From Candidatus Limnocylindrales bacterium (GTDB lineage: Bacteria; Moduliflexota; Moduliflexia; Moduliflexales; JAUQPW01): 64,000 nt of DNA. Under the pieces are notes generated by a model. That model did not search any database, was not told the origin of the DNA, and saw only the letters and a list, made by a program, of their open reading frames with translations. Positions 53,500 through 62,643 of this stretch are shown in pieces. The position numbers were made by a program, and so were the translations under genes. The DNA is taken from contig DATMBG010000006.1 of the NCBI GenBank assembly GCA_035559535.1, positions 1-64,000 of the forward strand. Direction: 5' to 3'. The stretch's first letter is position 1, and each line of letters opens with the position of its first letter.

Positions 53500-55512
53500 T
53501 CAAAACCGCCAGGTCATTGACGCAAAAACCAATCTATCCAGGACGGCAACTTCACTTTCAGCATGGGGATCAACAAGATTTTGACCCGTTACGGCGACTT
53601 CAAGGGTATCATTCAAGAAAGTTTTAGCCACTCGAACATCCAATCGGGTGTATGGAGGCAAGGAAATAGTTGGATCGGAGAGGGGCGCAGTATGATCCAC
53701 GTAGCTTAACTGAAGATTGGTCGAAAACCCATTTGGAAACTTAGCCCTCAATCCCAGATTGACTTTATGCCGGGGCGTTGACTTATCCAGATCTCCGGGG
53801 CGCAAAGCGCCCTCATCGCTAATATCAATAAACTCATAGGTATAATTGGCTCTTCCCTGTAACCAGTCTGTTAAAGGGGTCATGACCTCTAATTCAACTC
53901 CCTTGGAAAAACCATTAAATCCATCACTGATAAAAGTAGCTCGTGTGACCCCTGGAGGAGGTGGTGCAGGAGCGCTCCTGGGGAATTTGTCGATATCATT
54001 ATAGTAGAGTTCTACGTTAAGGCGGAGTTTATCCCACAGATAAGTCCGGTAGCCTATTTCATAGGCGGTATTAATTGCAGAATCCAGGTTTGGGTTGGAA
54101 AGTCGAGCAACGATGGCACCGGTTGGTAGAGTTACCCGGGTTTCATTAAAGACCTCAAATTGGGAGGGGGGTAGGATGGCCTGTCCCATAGCAAATCGAA
54201 AGGTATGATTCTTCCAGGGAGTATAAAGGAGAGTTCCTCGGGGGGCCACATCGGTTCCAGAAAGAGTATTATCCTGAACCCGTATTCCGGCAACCAAAGT
54301 TAACTGATCTGATGGTTTGTATTCATCCTGAATATAGAAGCCCAAGGCGCTATCCTGGCGACTGTGGATATTACCCTGGGGAGCATCCAAAAAATCCAGA
54401 ATATAATCTCCACCGAATACCAATTGATGTTGGGGGAGGAAAGAGAAGTTATATTGAAATTCTGCACCCAAAGTATCCATATCAAACTCTCGAATCCCGG
54501 AGACGGGATTCAAGAAGATGAACTTTGCGTTGGTGACATTCCAGTATCCTTGAACAAAAAGAGTTGAAGTGGGAGAAAACCGATTTTCATACCAACTCTG
54601 TAGGAAAAAACTTTCGAACTCTTCATGACCCGGTTCTCCGGCCGGATTTGCAGGAACGGGAAAACTTCCGGATCGGTCTCCGGTAAGATAACCTGTGGAG
54701 AGATGAAAATCTGAATCTTCAGACAGGTGATATTTAGCCCGAAAGGTCGCCTTGGGAATACGTTTTGCGTCCTCTAAGGGAGTTCCCTGCAGGCTCTTAT
54801 CGAAACCGGTATCCTGTTCATAACTGGTGGAGAGCCGATAGGAAAATTTATCATTATACACCTGATCATAAATGAGCGTTGCGAGGCCTAATTCCTCATT
54901 ACCTCCAAGGGTAGAGGAGAGAGTCCATCCCTTATACTTTTCTGGATCTTTCGTAATGATATTAATAACCCCTGTAAAGGCATTAATCCCATACAAGGTA
55001 GAACCGGGACCTCGAAGGATTTCAATGCGCTCGATATCCTCTAAAGAAAGGGGGAAGGTTCTCCAGAAAGTTCCACCCTGTTGATGGAGAAAAATAATAC
55101 GTCGATCGATCATCACGAGCATGGTTCTGGCGGTTTCCGAAGCAAATCCACGGGCTGACACTACAGAGCGAGGCCCATCCAGGGTTATAACATCCATACC
55201 CGGGATCATCCTGAAGAGATCTATAACATTCGTAGCTCCAGACTGTCGAATATCGTCAGCGGTGATAACGGAAACTGCTGAAGGGGATTCACTTAGATGC
55301 TGGAGTCTCCGGGAACCGATGGCAACAAGTTGCTCAACACGAAAAAACTCTTCTTCCCGGAAGATCGATCTATCCTCAGAAATAACCTGAGCGAGTATCT
55401 GGGGAGTTAAGAGATAAGAGATAAAAGATAAAAGAAAAAAAGTTCCTTCTAACAGCCGGACCCAAAAGGTCTCGCATTTCCAAGTAGAATGGCCTGGTCG
55501 TATGCTTTTCAT
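53500..55512 (-). CDS. TonB-dependent outer-membrane receptor
   Basis: About 670 residues. I start at 55512 (MKSIRPGHSTWK), giving a signal segment (GTFFLLSFISYLLTPQILAQ); the longer frame begins in a palindromic repeat. The plug domain reads AVSVITADDIRQSGATNVIDLFRMIPGMDV, then ARGF and RIEILRGPGSTLYGINAFTGVINIITK. The barrel ends ASMTWRF with the terminal aromatic used by outer-membrane proteins. No canonical TonB box was located with certainty. The ligand is unknown; the plug resembles vitamin/siderophore-type receptors. It shows the host is a diderm. Confidence 0.92.
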   Translation of the reverse strand: MKSIRPGHSTWKCETFWVRLLEGTFFLLSFISYLLTPQILAQVISEDRSIFREEEFFRVEQLVAIGSRRLQHLSESPSAVSVITADDIRQSGATNVIDLFRMIPGMDVITLDGPRSVVSARGFASETARTMLVMIDRRIIFLHQQGGTFWRTFPLSLEDIERIEILRGPGSTLYGINAFTGVINIITKDPEKYKGWTLSSTLGGNEELGLATLIYDQVYNDKFSYRLSTSYEQDTGFDKSLQGTPLEDAKRIPKATFRAKYHLSEDSDFHLSTGYLTGDRSGSFPVPANPAGEPGHEEFESFFLQSWYENRFSPTSTLFVQGYWNVTNAKFIFLNPVSGIREFDMDTLGAEFQYNFSFLPQHQLVFGGDYILDFLDAPQGNIHSRQDSALGFYIQDEYKPSDQLTLVAGIRVQDNTLSGTDVAPRGTLLYTPWKNHTFRFAMGQAILPPSQFEVFNETRVTLPTGAIVARLSNPNLDSAINTAYEIGYRTYLWDKLRLNVELYYNDIDKFPRSAPAPPPPGVTRATFISDGFNGFSKGVELEVMTPLTDWLQGRANYTYEFIDISDEGALRPGDLDKSTPRHKVNLGLRAKFPNGFSTNLQLSYVDHTAPLSDPTISLPPYTRLDVRVAKTFLNDTLEVAVTGQNLVDPHAESEVAVLDRLVFASMTWRF

Positions 55513-55563
55513 CAACTTATTAAGTAAAGAAAGACACTTAAATTCAGAAAGGCAGTAACCCTC

Positions 55564-55592
55564 GTAGGGGCATGGCGGTGCCATGCCCCTAC
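55564..55592. repeat. Dispersed GTAGGGGC palindrome, copy 2
   Basis: A 13-bp perfect stem GTAGGGGCATGGC / GCCATGCCCCTAC with 3-nt loop, in the 110-bp gap between the TonB receptor start and the ketosynthase stop. Confidence 0.85.
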
Positions 55593-55621
55593 ATAATCGG
55601 TTAGTAGCCAAGGGAACTTAT

Positions 55622-57424
55622 TTATCTCCGTTTGCCAGGTTCCAGCCAGCAGCGTTCCCGCTGCCAGGGATAAGAGGGCAGTCCGACGCACTGCCCGTCG
55701 GTTGGATAGAGCCAGCTCCAGTCGATGGAATACCCCAAGGTATAGAGGGCACCCAGAGACCGAAGCATGGTCATTCGGTCTTCTTTTCCATCGAGAGGGG
55801 ATCGATCCATGATTCCTTTCTGGTCATTAGAGTTTGAAGTCTTTCGGCCTGAAGAGATATTCGGGTGAACTTCTCCCCGAAGAAAAATCTCCAGACACCG
55901 GATGAGTTCCTCCCGCGAGCGAAATACCAGGGCCAGGCGGTAGTCGTGATGACTTCGCCGTACACTGGCCGTATAACACAGATCTCGTAACGAAACGGCA
56001 GAGCCAGTATTTCCAACTCCTAAAAAGCTCTGATATGCCTGTACAAGAGCCTGAAGAGCTTTCTGGCTGTGTGCGGATAACGGAAGCAGGTACGGTGGAT
56101 CCAAAGGGAGGTCTTTCTCCTGTTTATAGGCTTCTGGAACTCCTGGAGTTCCCTCTAAAACGGCATGGGCGTTGGTTCCCCCGAAGCCAAAGGAACTCAC
56201 TCCGGCGAGAGTTGGACCGGATTCCTGGGGCCAGGGGCCCAGAGTTTGTTGAACTAGCAGTAGGAGCTCCTCAAAAGGGATATGTGGATTAGGTTTGTGG
56301 AAATGTAAGCTCGGGGGGAGCTCGCGGTGTCTAAGGGCCAATACGGTTTTAACCAGACCGGCGATACCTGCTGCGGTTTCCAGATGTCCAATATTGGTCT
56401 TGACTGAACCTATAGCACAATAGTGTCCGGGAGGACGGTCTATTGCAAGGACAGTCCCCAGTGCCTGGGCTTCAATGGGATCCCCCAAGAGGGTTCCTGT
56501 ACCATGGGCTTCAATATACTGAACCTGACCCGGTGAAACTTCGGCCTGCCGGTAAGCTTCTCGCAACACCTCTTCCTGAGCCCACCGGTTAGGAGCCGTG
56601 AGTCCGTTGGTGCGTCCGTTATTATTGATAGCACTTCCCCGAATAACAGCATAAATCGGATCATGATCGGTCAGGGCGTTTGACAGGGGTTTTAAGACCA
56701 CCATACCGGCCCCTTCACCACGAACATAGCCATTTGCCCCTGCATCAAAAGCCTTGCAACGACCCTCGGGAGATAGAGCCCTTGCTTTACTGAAGCCAAT
56801 GGTAAGTTCTGGTGATAGGATGACGTTTACCCCCCCGGCCAGGGCAAGGGAAGATTCATGGGTCCAGAGACTTTGGCAGGCAAGATGGACGGCAACCAGG
56901 GAGGAGGAGCAGGCCGTATCTATGGAAATACTGGGTCCTCTAAAATCAAAGAGATAAGAAATACGATTCGATGCAATGGATAATAAGTTACCGGTATTCG
57001 TGTAAGCATTGATGAAATCAGGATTGCTTAATTGCATCCGACCGTAATCTCCGGGTCCAATTCCAATAAATACCCCCGTTCGGGTACCTGCCAGCCGATC
57101 TACCACCTGTCCGGCATCTTCGAGGGCTTCCCAGGCTACCTCCAACAAGAGTCGTTGTTGGGGATCCATTCGAGCAGCTTCCCATGAGAGGATCTTGAAA
57201 AAGTGATAATCAAATTGATCTATCTGCTCCAGAAAGCCCCCCCAACGCGTGTTCATTTTGCCCGGTGCTTTAAGATCGGGGTGGTAAAAGGCTTGCAAAT
57301 CCCAACGATCCGCCGGAACTTCTGTGACGGCATCTACTCCGTCCCGGAGAAGCCGCCAGAAAGCCTCTAGATTTCCGGCACCCGGGAAACGACAAGCCAT
57401 ACCGATAACCGCGATAGGTTCCAT
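55622..57424 (-). CDS. Polyketide-type ketosynthase with linker, AT domain absent
   Basis: A 600-residue type I PKS-like ketosynthase: PIAVIGMACRFPGA at the start, C172 in DTACSSS, H307 in EAHGTGT, H347 in KTNIGHLE, so the active-site triad is intact. The KS-to-AT linker follows (about 430-520). Then, without an acyltransferase domain, comes the post-AT linker GYSIDWSWLYP and LPSYPWQRERCW (582-593). An AT has thus been lost or is supplied in trans. The protein would extend an acyl chain held on one of the two carrier proteins. It is the last gene of the lipid cluster, 27 bp after an ACP gene. Confidence 0.92.
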   Translation of the reverse strand: MEPIAVIGMACRFPGAGNLEAFWRLLRDGVDAVTEVPADRWDLQAFYHPDLKAPGKMNTRWGGFLEQIDQFDYHFFKILSWEAARMDPQQRLLLEVAWEALEDAGQVVDRLAGTRTGVFIGIGPGDYGRMQLSNPDFINAYTNTGNLLSIASNRISYLFDFRGPSISIDTACSSSLVAVHLACQSLWTHESSLALAGGVNVILSPELTIGFSKARALSPEGRCKAFDAGANGYVRGEGAGMVVLKPLSNALTDHDPIYAVIRGSAINNNGRTNGLTAPNRWAQEEVLREAYRQAEVSPGQVQYIEAHGTGTLLGDPIEAQALGTVLAIDRPPGHYCAIGSVKTNIGHLETAAGIAGLVKTVLALRHRELPPSLHFHKPNPHIPFEELLLLVQQTLGPWPQESGPTLAGVSSFGFGGTNAHAVLEGTPGVPEAYKQEKDLPLDPPYLLPLSAHSQKALQALVQAYQSFLGVGNTGSAVSLRDLCYTASVRRSHHDYRLALVFRSREELIRCLEIFLRGEVHPNISSGRKTSNSNDQKGIMDRSPLDGKEDRMTMLRSLGALYTLGYSIDWSWLYPTDGQCVGLPSYPWQRERCWLEPGKRR

Positions 57425-57451
57425 TTTCTCCCGTCCTCTATAGCTTTTCCA

Positions 57452-57757
57452 TTAAGTACGGGCGATCTGCTGGTCGCTCCTACCGTTCCAGGATTGTTCC
57501 AGGATCAGATTAATCAGGTCTTCAACGGTACTAACTTTTGTAAAATCCACCGAATCCAGCCGGATAGAAAATGCTTTTTCTATAACAATAATCATCTCTA
57601 CCGTATCCAGGGATTTGATACCCAGATCTTCTTGCAAGCGGGTATCCAAAGTAAGGAATTCAATATCTTCGGGATTCAAGATATCCCTTAAAAGGGTCCG
57701 AAGATTTTCAAAAACCTCTTCCTTGGATAAGGTTTGATTTTGTTTTACAGATGACAT
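57452..57757 (-). CDS. Acyl carrier protein
   Basis: A 101-residue carrier with a Ser for 4'-phosphopantetheine in DLGIKSLDTVEMIIVIEKAF (the usual LGxDSL motif, here with Lys before Ser). The length and acidic helices are those of a freestanding ACP. It lies between an LpxL-like acyltransferase gene (18 bp) and the ketosynthase gene, and is the most likely partner of both. No phosphopantetheinyl transferase is encoded in the window. Confidence 0.92.
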   Translation of the reverse strand: MSSVKQNQTLSKEEVFENLRTLLRDILNPEDIEFLTLDTRLQEDLGIKSLDTVEMIIVIEKAFSIRLDSVDFTKVSTVEDLINLILEQSWNGRSDQQIART

Positions 57758-57775
57758 GTAGCCCCTTCCTTTCTA

Positions 57776-58756
57776 TTAAGTTTCAAAAGGTTTTCGTGTA
57801 ACCAGCCGTATCAAAGGTATACCACCCTCAAACCCTTCTATCTCCATCCGATTCCAATAACCCCAATGGGCCGGATATCGGGAAACATAATGTTCCAGAC
57901 GTTGAATGTATCTCTGAACGGCCATCTTCAAGGTTTCTTCCTCTTCATTAGCTACTTGAATCGGTTCTTCAAAGATAATATGGTGCGCATTATCTTTTCG
58001 TCGGATTACAAAGTTCGGAACCAGGGCTGCTCCGGTTTTTGCGGATAAAAGAGCAGGTCCAAGGGGAACTTTCAGTTTTACATTGAAAAAATCGACCAAG
58101 ATAAATCTTTCCCCCAGAGCTCCATCTCCGGCTGCACTGACAATATAGTTCTGTCTTAGATGCTGATATTGGGCTACAACCATGTAGGTAAGAGATTTCA
58201 GGGAAGAAAAAATCTGAAAATTCCCGCGTTCTTTCCAAATAGAATGCTTGATATTTAGAACTTGTTGGGAGAGCCAGGGATTAACTCCTTCGATAGGAGA
58301 CTGCAGGACCAGAAAACCGACGATTTTTTTATAGCCCTTATAAAGGGCAAAAGGTGGAATCAGGTGAGCAAAACCAAAGTGGAAGTTGAGTCCGATCATT
58401 CCCTTTCCTTGGGATAAAACCTGATCCACATAATCCAGACCTTCTATACTGCAAATCTGAAGATAATTTTTGTAATCTTTTCTTCCCAGGATAAAAAGAT
58501 CCACAATCTTTTTCTGTTTCTCAACGTAGAAGTCCCGCAGGATGGTTTTTTTCTCCCGAGTATCGAGTTTATTACCGAAAACTAAATCAAGATAGGAAAA
58601 GAACCGATGTTTTTGATGGGAGGAAAGAACTTTGTATTGGATATTTCCAAACAGAGTAGCTATTGAACAGCTTATTTGAAAAGGTAAAGCCTGAACGAGC
58701 CAGCGGTAAGGGAAACAGACCAATAACAGAAAAAAGTCTTTAAAATATTGTTTCAT
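57776..58756 (-). CDS. LpxL/HtrB-family acyltransferase, variant motif (copy 3)
   Basis: A 326-residue paralogue of the genes at 49779 and 50802, embedded in the carrier-protein cluster. It has the same N-terminal helix (LLVCFPYRWLVQALPFQIS) and conserved block (AAGDGALGERFILVDFFNVKLKVPLGPALL). The catalytic-dyad position is H126-FGFA-H131: the acidic residue is replaced by His. Its placement between the P450 and ACP genes suggests it accepts the modified acyl-ACP and transfers the chain to a lipid or sugar, if it is active. Confidence 0.86.
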   Translation of the reverse strand: MKQYFKDFFLLLVCFPYRWLVQALPFQISCSIATLFGNIQYKVLSSHQKHRFFSYLDLVFGNKLDTREKKTILRDFYVEKQKKIVDLFILGRKDYKNYLQICSIEGLDYVDQVLSQGKGMIGLNFHFGFAHLIPPFALYKGYKKIVGFLVLQSPIEGVNPWLSQQVLNIKHSIWKERGNFQIFSSLKSLTYMVVAQYQHLRQNYIVSAAGDGALGERFILVDFFNVKLKVPLGPALLSAKTGAALVPNFVIRRKDNAHHIIFEEPIQVANEEEETLKMAVQRYIQRLEHYVSRYPAHWGYWNRMEIEGFEGGIPLIRLVTRKPFET

Positions 58757-58815
58757 TTTTCTTTCTGTTTATCGTCTCTAACCAACCTTTTCTATAAAAA
58801 AGGTCTCGTTTTGGA

Positions 58816-60210
58816 TTAAGGTACAGGTGTTATGTTGGATTTAAAATCGGTTAACTTGAGATTTAACGAAGGTTTTCTTTTTTCCAGGATTATCCGCATA
58901 CCATATTTAGGTCGTAGCGTCACACTTAACATAATCTGGACAGGATGGTTTGGGACGAGCCGCATCCGCCACCTCTGGGCCAGTGTCGCGATCAAAAGGA
59001 TTCCTTCCATCCAGGCAAAAGACTCGCCGATACACTGTCGGGGACCGGCTCCGAAAGGAAAATAGGCACATCTGGGCAACCTGATTTCTGGTCTGGGAAG
59101 CCACCGCTCGGGATCAAATTTAAAAGGATCGGGAAAATATCGAGAATCATGGTGGGTTACATAGGGACAGATCATAATAACCGAGTCAGCAGGCAAGAGA
59201 TAGTTTTCAATTCTGTAATCCTCAAGAACTCTGCGGCATATCCTCCAGGTTGGCGGATAAAGGCGCATGGCCTCCATAAACACCATCCGGGTATAGGGTA
59301 ACTGTTCCACATCGCTGGCTGTGGGAGGTCTATCTGCCAGAACGGTATCGATTTCAGCGTGAAGTTTTGCCTCCACATCGGGATATTGCGACAATAAATA
59401 CCAGGTCCATGTCAGGGCAAGGGCTGTGGTTTCATGACCTGTTATAAAAAGGGTCATGATCTCGTCACGTATTTGCCGATCCGTCATGCCACTTCCGTCT
59501 CCCTCCACGTCCTGAGCTTGCAATAGCATAGAAAGCACATCACCTGGATCTACGCCGCTGATCCGACGTTCATTAATCATTTTATGGACAAAGGTATTTA
59601 CTTGATTCAAGGCTTTCTGACGGCGATGGACACTGGGCAGTGAAAGTTTCTCTAACAATCTATAAAAGGGTCCTGGAGTGAGGCCCCACTTTATGAACAG
59701 GTTGAAGGTCTCACTGATCTCCCCCGTTTCTGATTCAAGATCCCTATCAAAGAGTGTTTTCCCGACAATTCTTAAAGTCAGGTGGGTCATTTCCTCTAAT
59801 ATATCCAGATTCATACCTTCTTGCCATCGTTGCTGCATTTCCAGGCTGTATTTTGTCATTACCTCTGCATAAGTCAAGATACGCTGTCGATGAAAGGCCG
59901 GTTGTATAAGCCGTCGTTGGCGAAGGTGGAAATCACCCCTGCTATAGAGCAATCCTGTTCCCATCACCTGTCGGGCAGGTGGGGTTTGTCCTTTTTTTTC
60001 GAAATTTCGGTTATGTCTTACCAGTACGTCTTCGAGATGATCCGGGTGATTCAGTAAGAAAAAATTCCTGGGGCCAAGCCTGAAATGGACGATATCGCCA
60101 TAGTTGCGGATAGCTTTCATTAAAAAGCCAATCGGATCACGCCGATAAGAAAAAAGATGACCGATGAACGGTAGACCCACTGGACCAGGAGGATATCGGA
60201 TTATCGTCAT
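58816..60210 (-). CDS. Cytochrome P450 (fatty-acid hydroxylase-like)
   Basis: A 464-residue soluble P450. The I-helix oxygen motif GHETTALALTW, the K-helix E-x2-R in EAMRLYPP, PERW (FDPERWLPRP) and the haem loop FGAGPRQCIG with Cys393 are all present. The sequence opens RYPPGPVGLPFIGHL. It resembles class-I bacterial P450s related to fatty-acid/CYP110-type enzymes, so hydroxylation or further desaturation of the chain is plausible. No ferredoxin or reductase gene is adjacent. AAAGGAG lies 6 nt before the ATG, and the carrier gene upstream is 24 bp away. Confidence 0.93.
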   Translation of the reverse strand: MTIIRYPPGPVGLPFIGHLFSYRRDPIGFLMKAIRNYGDIVHFRLGPRNFFLLNHPDHLEDVLVRHNRNFEKKGQTPPARQVMGTGLLYSRGDFHLRQRRLIQPAFHRQRILTYAEVMTKYSLEMQQRWQEGMNLDILEEMTHLTLRIVGKTLFDRDLESETGEISETFNLFIKWGLTPGPFYRLLEKLSLPSVHRRQKALNQVNTFVHKMINERRISGVDPGDVLSMLLQAQDVEGDGSGMTDRQIRDEIMTLFITGHETTALALTWTWYLLSQYPDVEAKLHAEIDTVLADRPPTASDVEQLPYTRMVFMEAMRLYPPTWRICRRVLEDYRIENYLLPADSVIMICPYVTHHDSRYFPDPFKFDPERWLPRPEIRLPRCAYFPFGAGPRQCIGESFAWMEGILLIATLAQRWRMRLVPNHPVQIMLSVTLRPKYGMRIILEKRKPSLNLKLTDFKSNITPVP

Positions 60211-60234
60211 GTAAATCTCCTTTAGAGGTAGATC

Positions 60235-60561
60235 CTAGGCTTTTCCAACTAAATATCGAGCAAGGACCTCAATGTTAGGATAATCATACACAAGGGTGGG
60301 AGGAAGTCGACATCCCAACCAGTCTTGTAACTCACCGGAGAGAATTGCGGCTTGCCTGGAATCCAGGCCATAATAAGCAAAAGGTTGTTGCACCTCAATA
60401 TCTTGAGGATCAACTTCTGTCAATTCAGAAAGCTTAGAGATTAACCAGGTTCGAATGGCTTCCTCATTTTGAGGTTGTTTTGGAGGATCTATCTGGTTGT
60501 TGGAGCCCTTTCCATGAGAAAAACCGGATGATTTACTATCTTTCGGATTTAGAATTCCCAT
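60235..60561 (-). CDS. PKS-type acyl carrier protein
   Basis: A 108-residue carrier with an unstructured N-terminal tail (about 1-32) and a PKS-like carrier domain: SELTEVDPQDIEVQQPFAYYGLDSRQAAILSGEL, whose Ser in GLDS bears the phosphopantetheine arm. It differs clearly from the ACP at 57452-57757, so the cluster uses two distinct carriers. It lies between the desaturase genes and the P450 gene. An AGGAGGGAAG site precedes the ATG. Confidence 0.9.
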   Translation of the reverse strand: MGILNPKDSKSSGFSHGKGSNNQIDPPKQPQNEEAIRTWLISKLSELTEVDPQDIEVQQPFAYYGLDSRQAAILSGELQDWLGCRLPPTLVYDYPNIEVLARYLVGKA

Positions 60562-60583
60562 TTTTTTCTTCCCTCCTGTGTAC

Positions 60584-60603
60584 GGGCGTACGGCCGTACG
60601 CCC
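60584..60603. repeat. Dispersed GGGCGTACGG palindrome, copy 3
   Basis: A perfect 20-bp palindrome followed by CCTAC, sharing the plan of the copies at 4383 and 55564. It lies between a desaturase gene and the carrier gene. Confidence 0.8.
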
Positions 60604-60621
60604 CTACTAGAAGGGGTAGCC

Positions 60622-61629
60622 TTAATAGCCCGTCTTAGCCTCCGCTATCATACGCGATGTGGGGATTTTAACATCCCAGGCAAGACCCACCATTTCAAAG
60701 ATGCGAATGATCCAGGCGCTTAAGTCGGGTTCCCACCATCTTAATCCATGTTTTGCTGAACTGGGGAAAGCGTGATGATTGTTTTGCAATCCTTCCCCAA
60801 ACGCGATGAGAGCGACCCAAAAATTATTCGCACTGTAATCATGGGTATTGAAAGGACGACTGCCAAAGGTATGGCCTATTGAACCAACAGCCCAACAGGC
60901 CTGGTTTACCAGGAAAATTCGAACGAGCCCTCCCCACAGAAATCCCTGGGAGATCCCGGTCCAAGTCCCCGTTAGAATCCCTCCTAAAACAGCCGGGATA
61001 ACTAAACCCAGGGATACCCAAACAAAATAGAGTTGATTTATCCTAAAGAGGGTAGGATCCCGAAGAAGATCCGGTGCGTAATAGAGGGAGTTGGCGATTT
61101 TATCGGAGAACATCCAACCTATATGGGCATGCCACAATCCCCGAACTAAGTTCCATATTCCTTTTCCCTGGAGATGGGGTGAGTGGGGGTCACCTGGCTG
61201 GTCACTGTAAGCATGATGGCGGCGATGGGAAGCTACCCAGAAGAGGATAGGGCCTTGAGCAGCCATAGAACCGAGGATGGCCAGGATGATCCGTAAGACT
61301 CTACCAGCTTGAAAGGCACGATGCGCAAAATAGCGGTGGAAGCCGACCGTAACACCTATCATGATGGCCGTATACATGCTGACGAGGATTCCCGCCTCTA
61401 CACGATCAATTCCATATTTCCAGGCTAAAATCATGGCTACAACAAACCCTAGAAAAGGTATGACTATCACCGCCAGCGCGATACTTCGTTGAAGTCTTCG
61501 GGCAAAAGGGCTTATGACTATGACTCCTGGAATCTTAGGTAAATTCGTAGAAGTTTTAAACGGGGGTCGGAAATTACTTTCACCTGATGAGGTAGTGGGT
61601 TTACTATTTTCTGAATTCTGGATTTCCAT
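60622..61629 (-). CDS. Acyl desaturase-like membrane di-iron protein with altered ligands
   Basis: 335 residues from ATG 61629, chosen because GGGAGG lies just upstream; an ATG 27 bp earlier also exists. It belongs to the acyl-CoA/acyl-lipid desaturase family, with His boxes HRYFAH (H98, H103) and HRRHH (H135, H138, H139) and four hydrophobic membrane segments. The third box reads QNNHH (Gln282 for the first His), and the NSxxH element reads GSIGH (Gly249 for Asn), so two of the usual di-iron ligand positions are lost. It may be inactive, structural, or catalyse a different reaction. The intact paralogue is upstream. Confidence 0.9.
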   Translation of the reverse strand: MEIQNSENSKPTTSSGESNFRPPFKTSTNLPKIPGVIVISPFARRLQRSIALAVIVIPFLGFVVAMILAWKYGIDRVEAGILVSMYTAIMIGVTVGFHRYFAHRAFQAGRVLRIILAILGSMAAQGPILFWVASHRRHHAYSDQPGDPHSPHLQGKGIWNLVRGLWHAHIGWMFSDKIANSLYYAPDLLRDPTLFRINQLYFVWVSLGLVIPAVLGGILTGTWTGISQGFLWGGLVRIFLVNQACWAVGSIGHTFGSRPFNTHDYSANNFWVALIAFGEGLQNNHHAFPSSAKHGLRWWEPDLSAWIIRIFEMVGLAWDVKIPTSRMIAEAKTGY

Positions 61630-61668
61630 TTTTCCTCCCTTCTCGATAGGATCCATTCTGGGTTTGAT

Positions 61669-62643
61669 CTAACGACTCTTTCTGGACTCTACGAGCATAC
61701 GCGCTGTGGGGACTTTGACATCCCAGGCTAAACCTATTCTCTCAAGGATACGGATAACACAACCATTCCAGTCAATCTGCCACCACTTTAACCCATGTCT
61801 GGCTGAGCCTGGGAAAGCATGGTGGTTATTGTGCCAACCTTCACCGAAGGCAAGAAGGGCAATCAAGAAATTGTTTCTACTTTCATCACGACTATGGAAG
61901 GGACGGGTACCACAAACATGGGTAATGGAGTTAACACTCCAGGTGGTATGGTGAACCAAAAAGGTCCGTATGAGTCCTCCCCATAAAAATCCCTGGAGGG
62001 CTCCTATCCAGGTCCCTGTCAGAATTCCACCCAGAAGAGTGGGAATAAGGAGGCCCAGGAACACCCAAACAAAATAAAGCCGATTAACTTTAAAGAGAAG
62101 AGTATCTCGAAGTAAATCGGGTATATAATGGCTCCAATCGGTAACTTCGTGGACAAATAGCCATCCGGTATGGGCATGCCATAGCCCACGGAGCAAACCG
62201 GAAATTCCATCCCCATGGAGATGAGGTGAATGAGGATCGCCTGATTGATCGCTGTAAGCGTGATGGCGCCGATGAATAGCTGCCCAAAAAAGGACAGGCC
62301 CTTGAGCAGCCATGGAACCGAGGATGGCAAGAATAACCCGTACTACCCGGTTGGTTTTGAAAGCACGATGGGAAAAATGCCGATGGAACCCCACTCCAAT
62401 TCCAATTATGGTGGCCGCGTACATACCGATGAGAAGACCTAACTCCACAAGACCCAGAGCATATCCCCAGAATAGAATAGTGGCAGCAAGGAACCCGAGA
62501 AAGGGCGTAATGACAACCACCAGGGCAATAGTTCGTTCGAACTTTTGGGCAGGTAAACTGGCCATTGCTATCCCAGGAAACTCAGATGGCTTTGAAGGGG
62601 TTTTAAATTTTGCCTGGCTTCCTAATTTAGTGACCTCTGACAT
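61669..62643 (-). CDS. Acyl-CoA/acyl-ACP desaturase (membrane di-iron)
   Basis: A 324-residue desaturase with a complete ligand set: HRHFSH (H87, H92), HRRHH (H124, H127, H128), N238 and H242 in NSITH, and HNNHH (H271, H274, H275). Family members introduce a cis double bond, and some (JamB-like) make a triple bond, in acyl chains attached to CoA, lipid or ACP. Carrier genes downstream suggest acyl-ACP here. It is the first gene of a probable operon, with AAAGGAGG 6 nt before the ATG, and precedes its altered paralogue by 39 bp. Confidence 0.94.
   Translation of the reverse strand: MSEVTKLGSQAKFKTPSKPSEFPGIAMASLPAQKFERTIALVVVITPFLGFLAATILFWGYALGLVELGLLIGMYAATIIGIGVGFHRHFSHRAFKTNRVVRVILAILGSMAAQGPVLFWAAIHRRHHAYSDQSGDPHSPHLHGDGISGLLRGLWHAHTGWLFVHEVTDWSHYIPDLLRDTLLFKVNRLYFVWVFLGLLIPTLLGGILTGTWIGALQGFLWGGLIRTFLVHHTTWSVNSITHVCGTRPFHSRDESRNNFLIALLAFGEGWHNNHHAFPGSARHGLKWWQIDWNGCVIRILERIGLAWDVKVPTARMLVESRKSR

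Noticed and set aside
55513-55611. 33-residue N-terminal extension of the TonB receptor
   Set aside because: It begins in the GTAGGGGC palindrome; the signal peptide fits a start at 55512.
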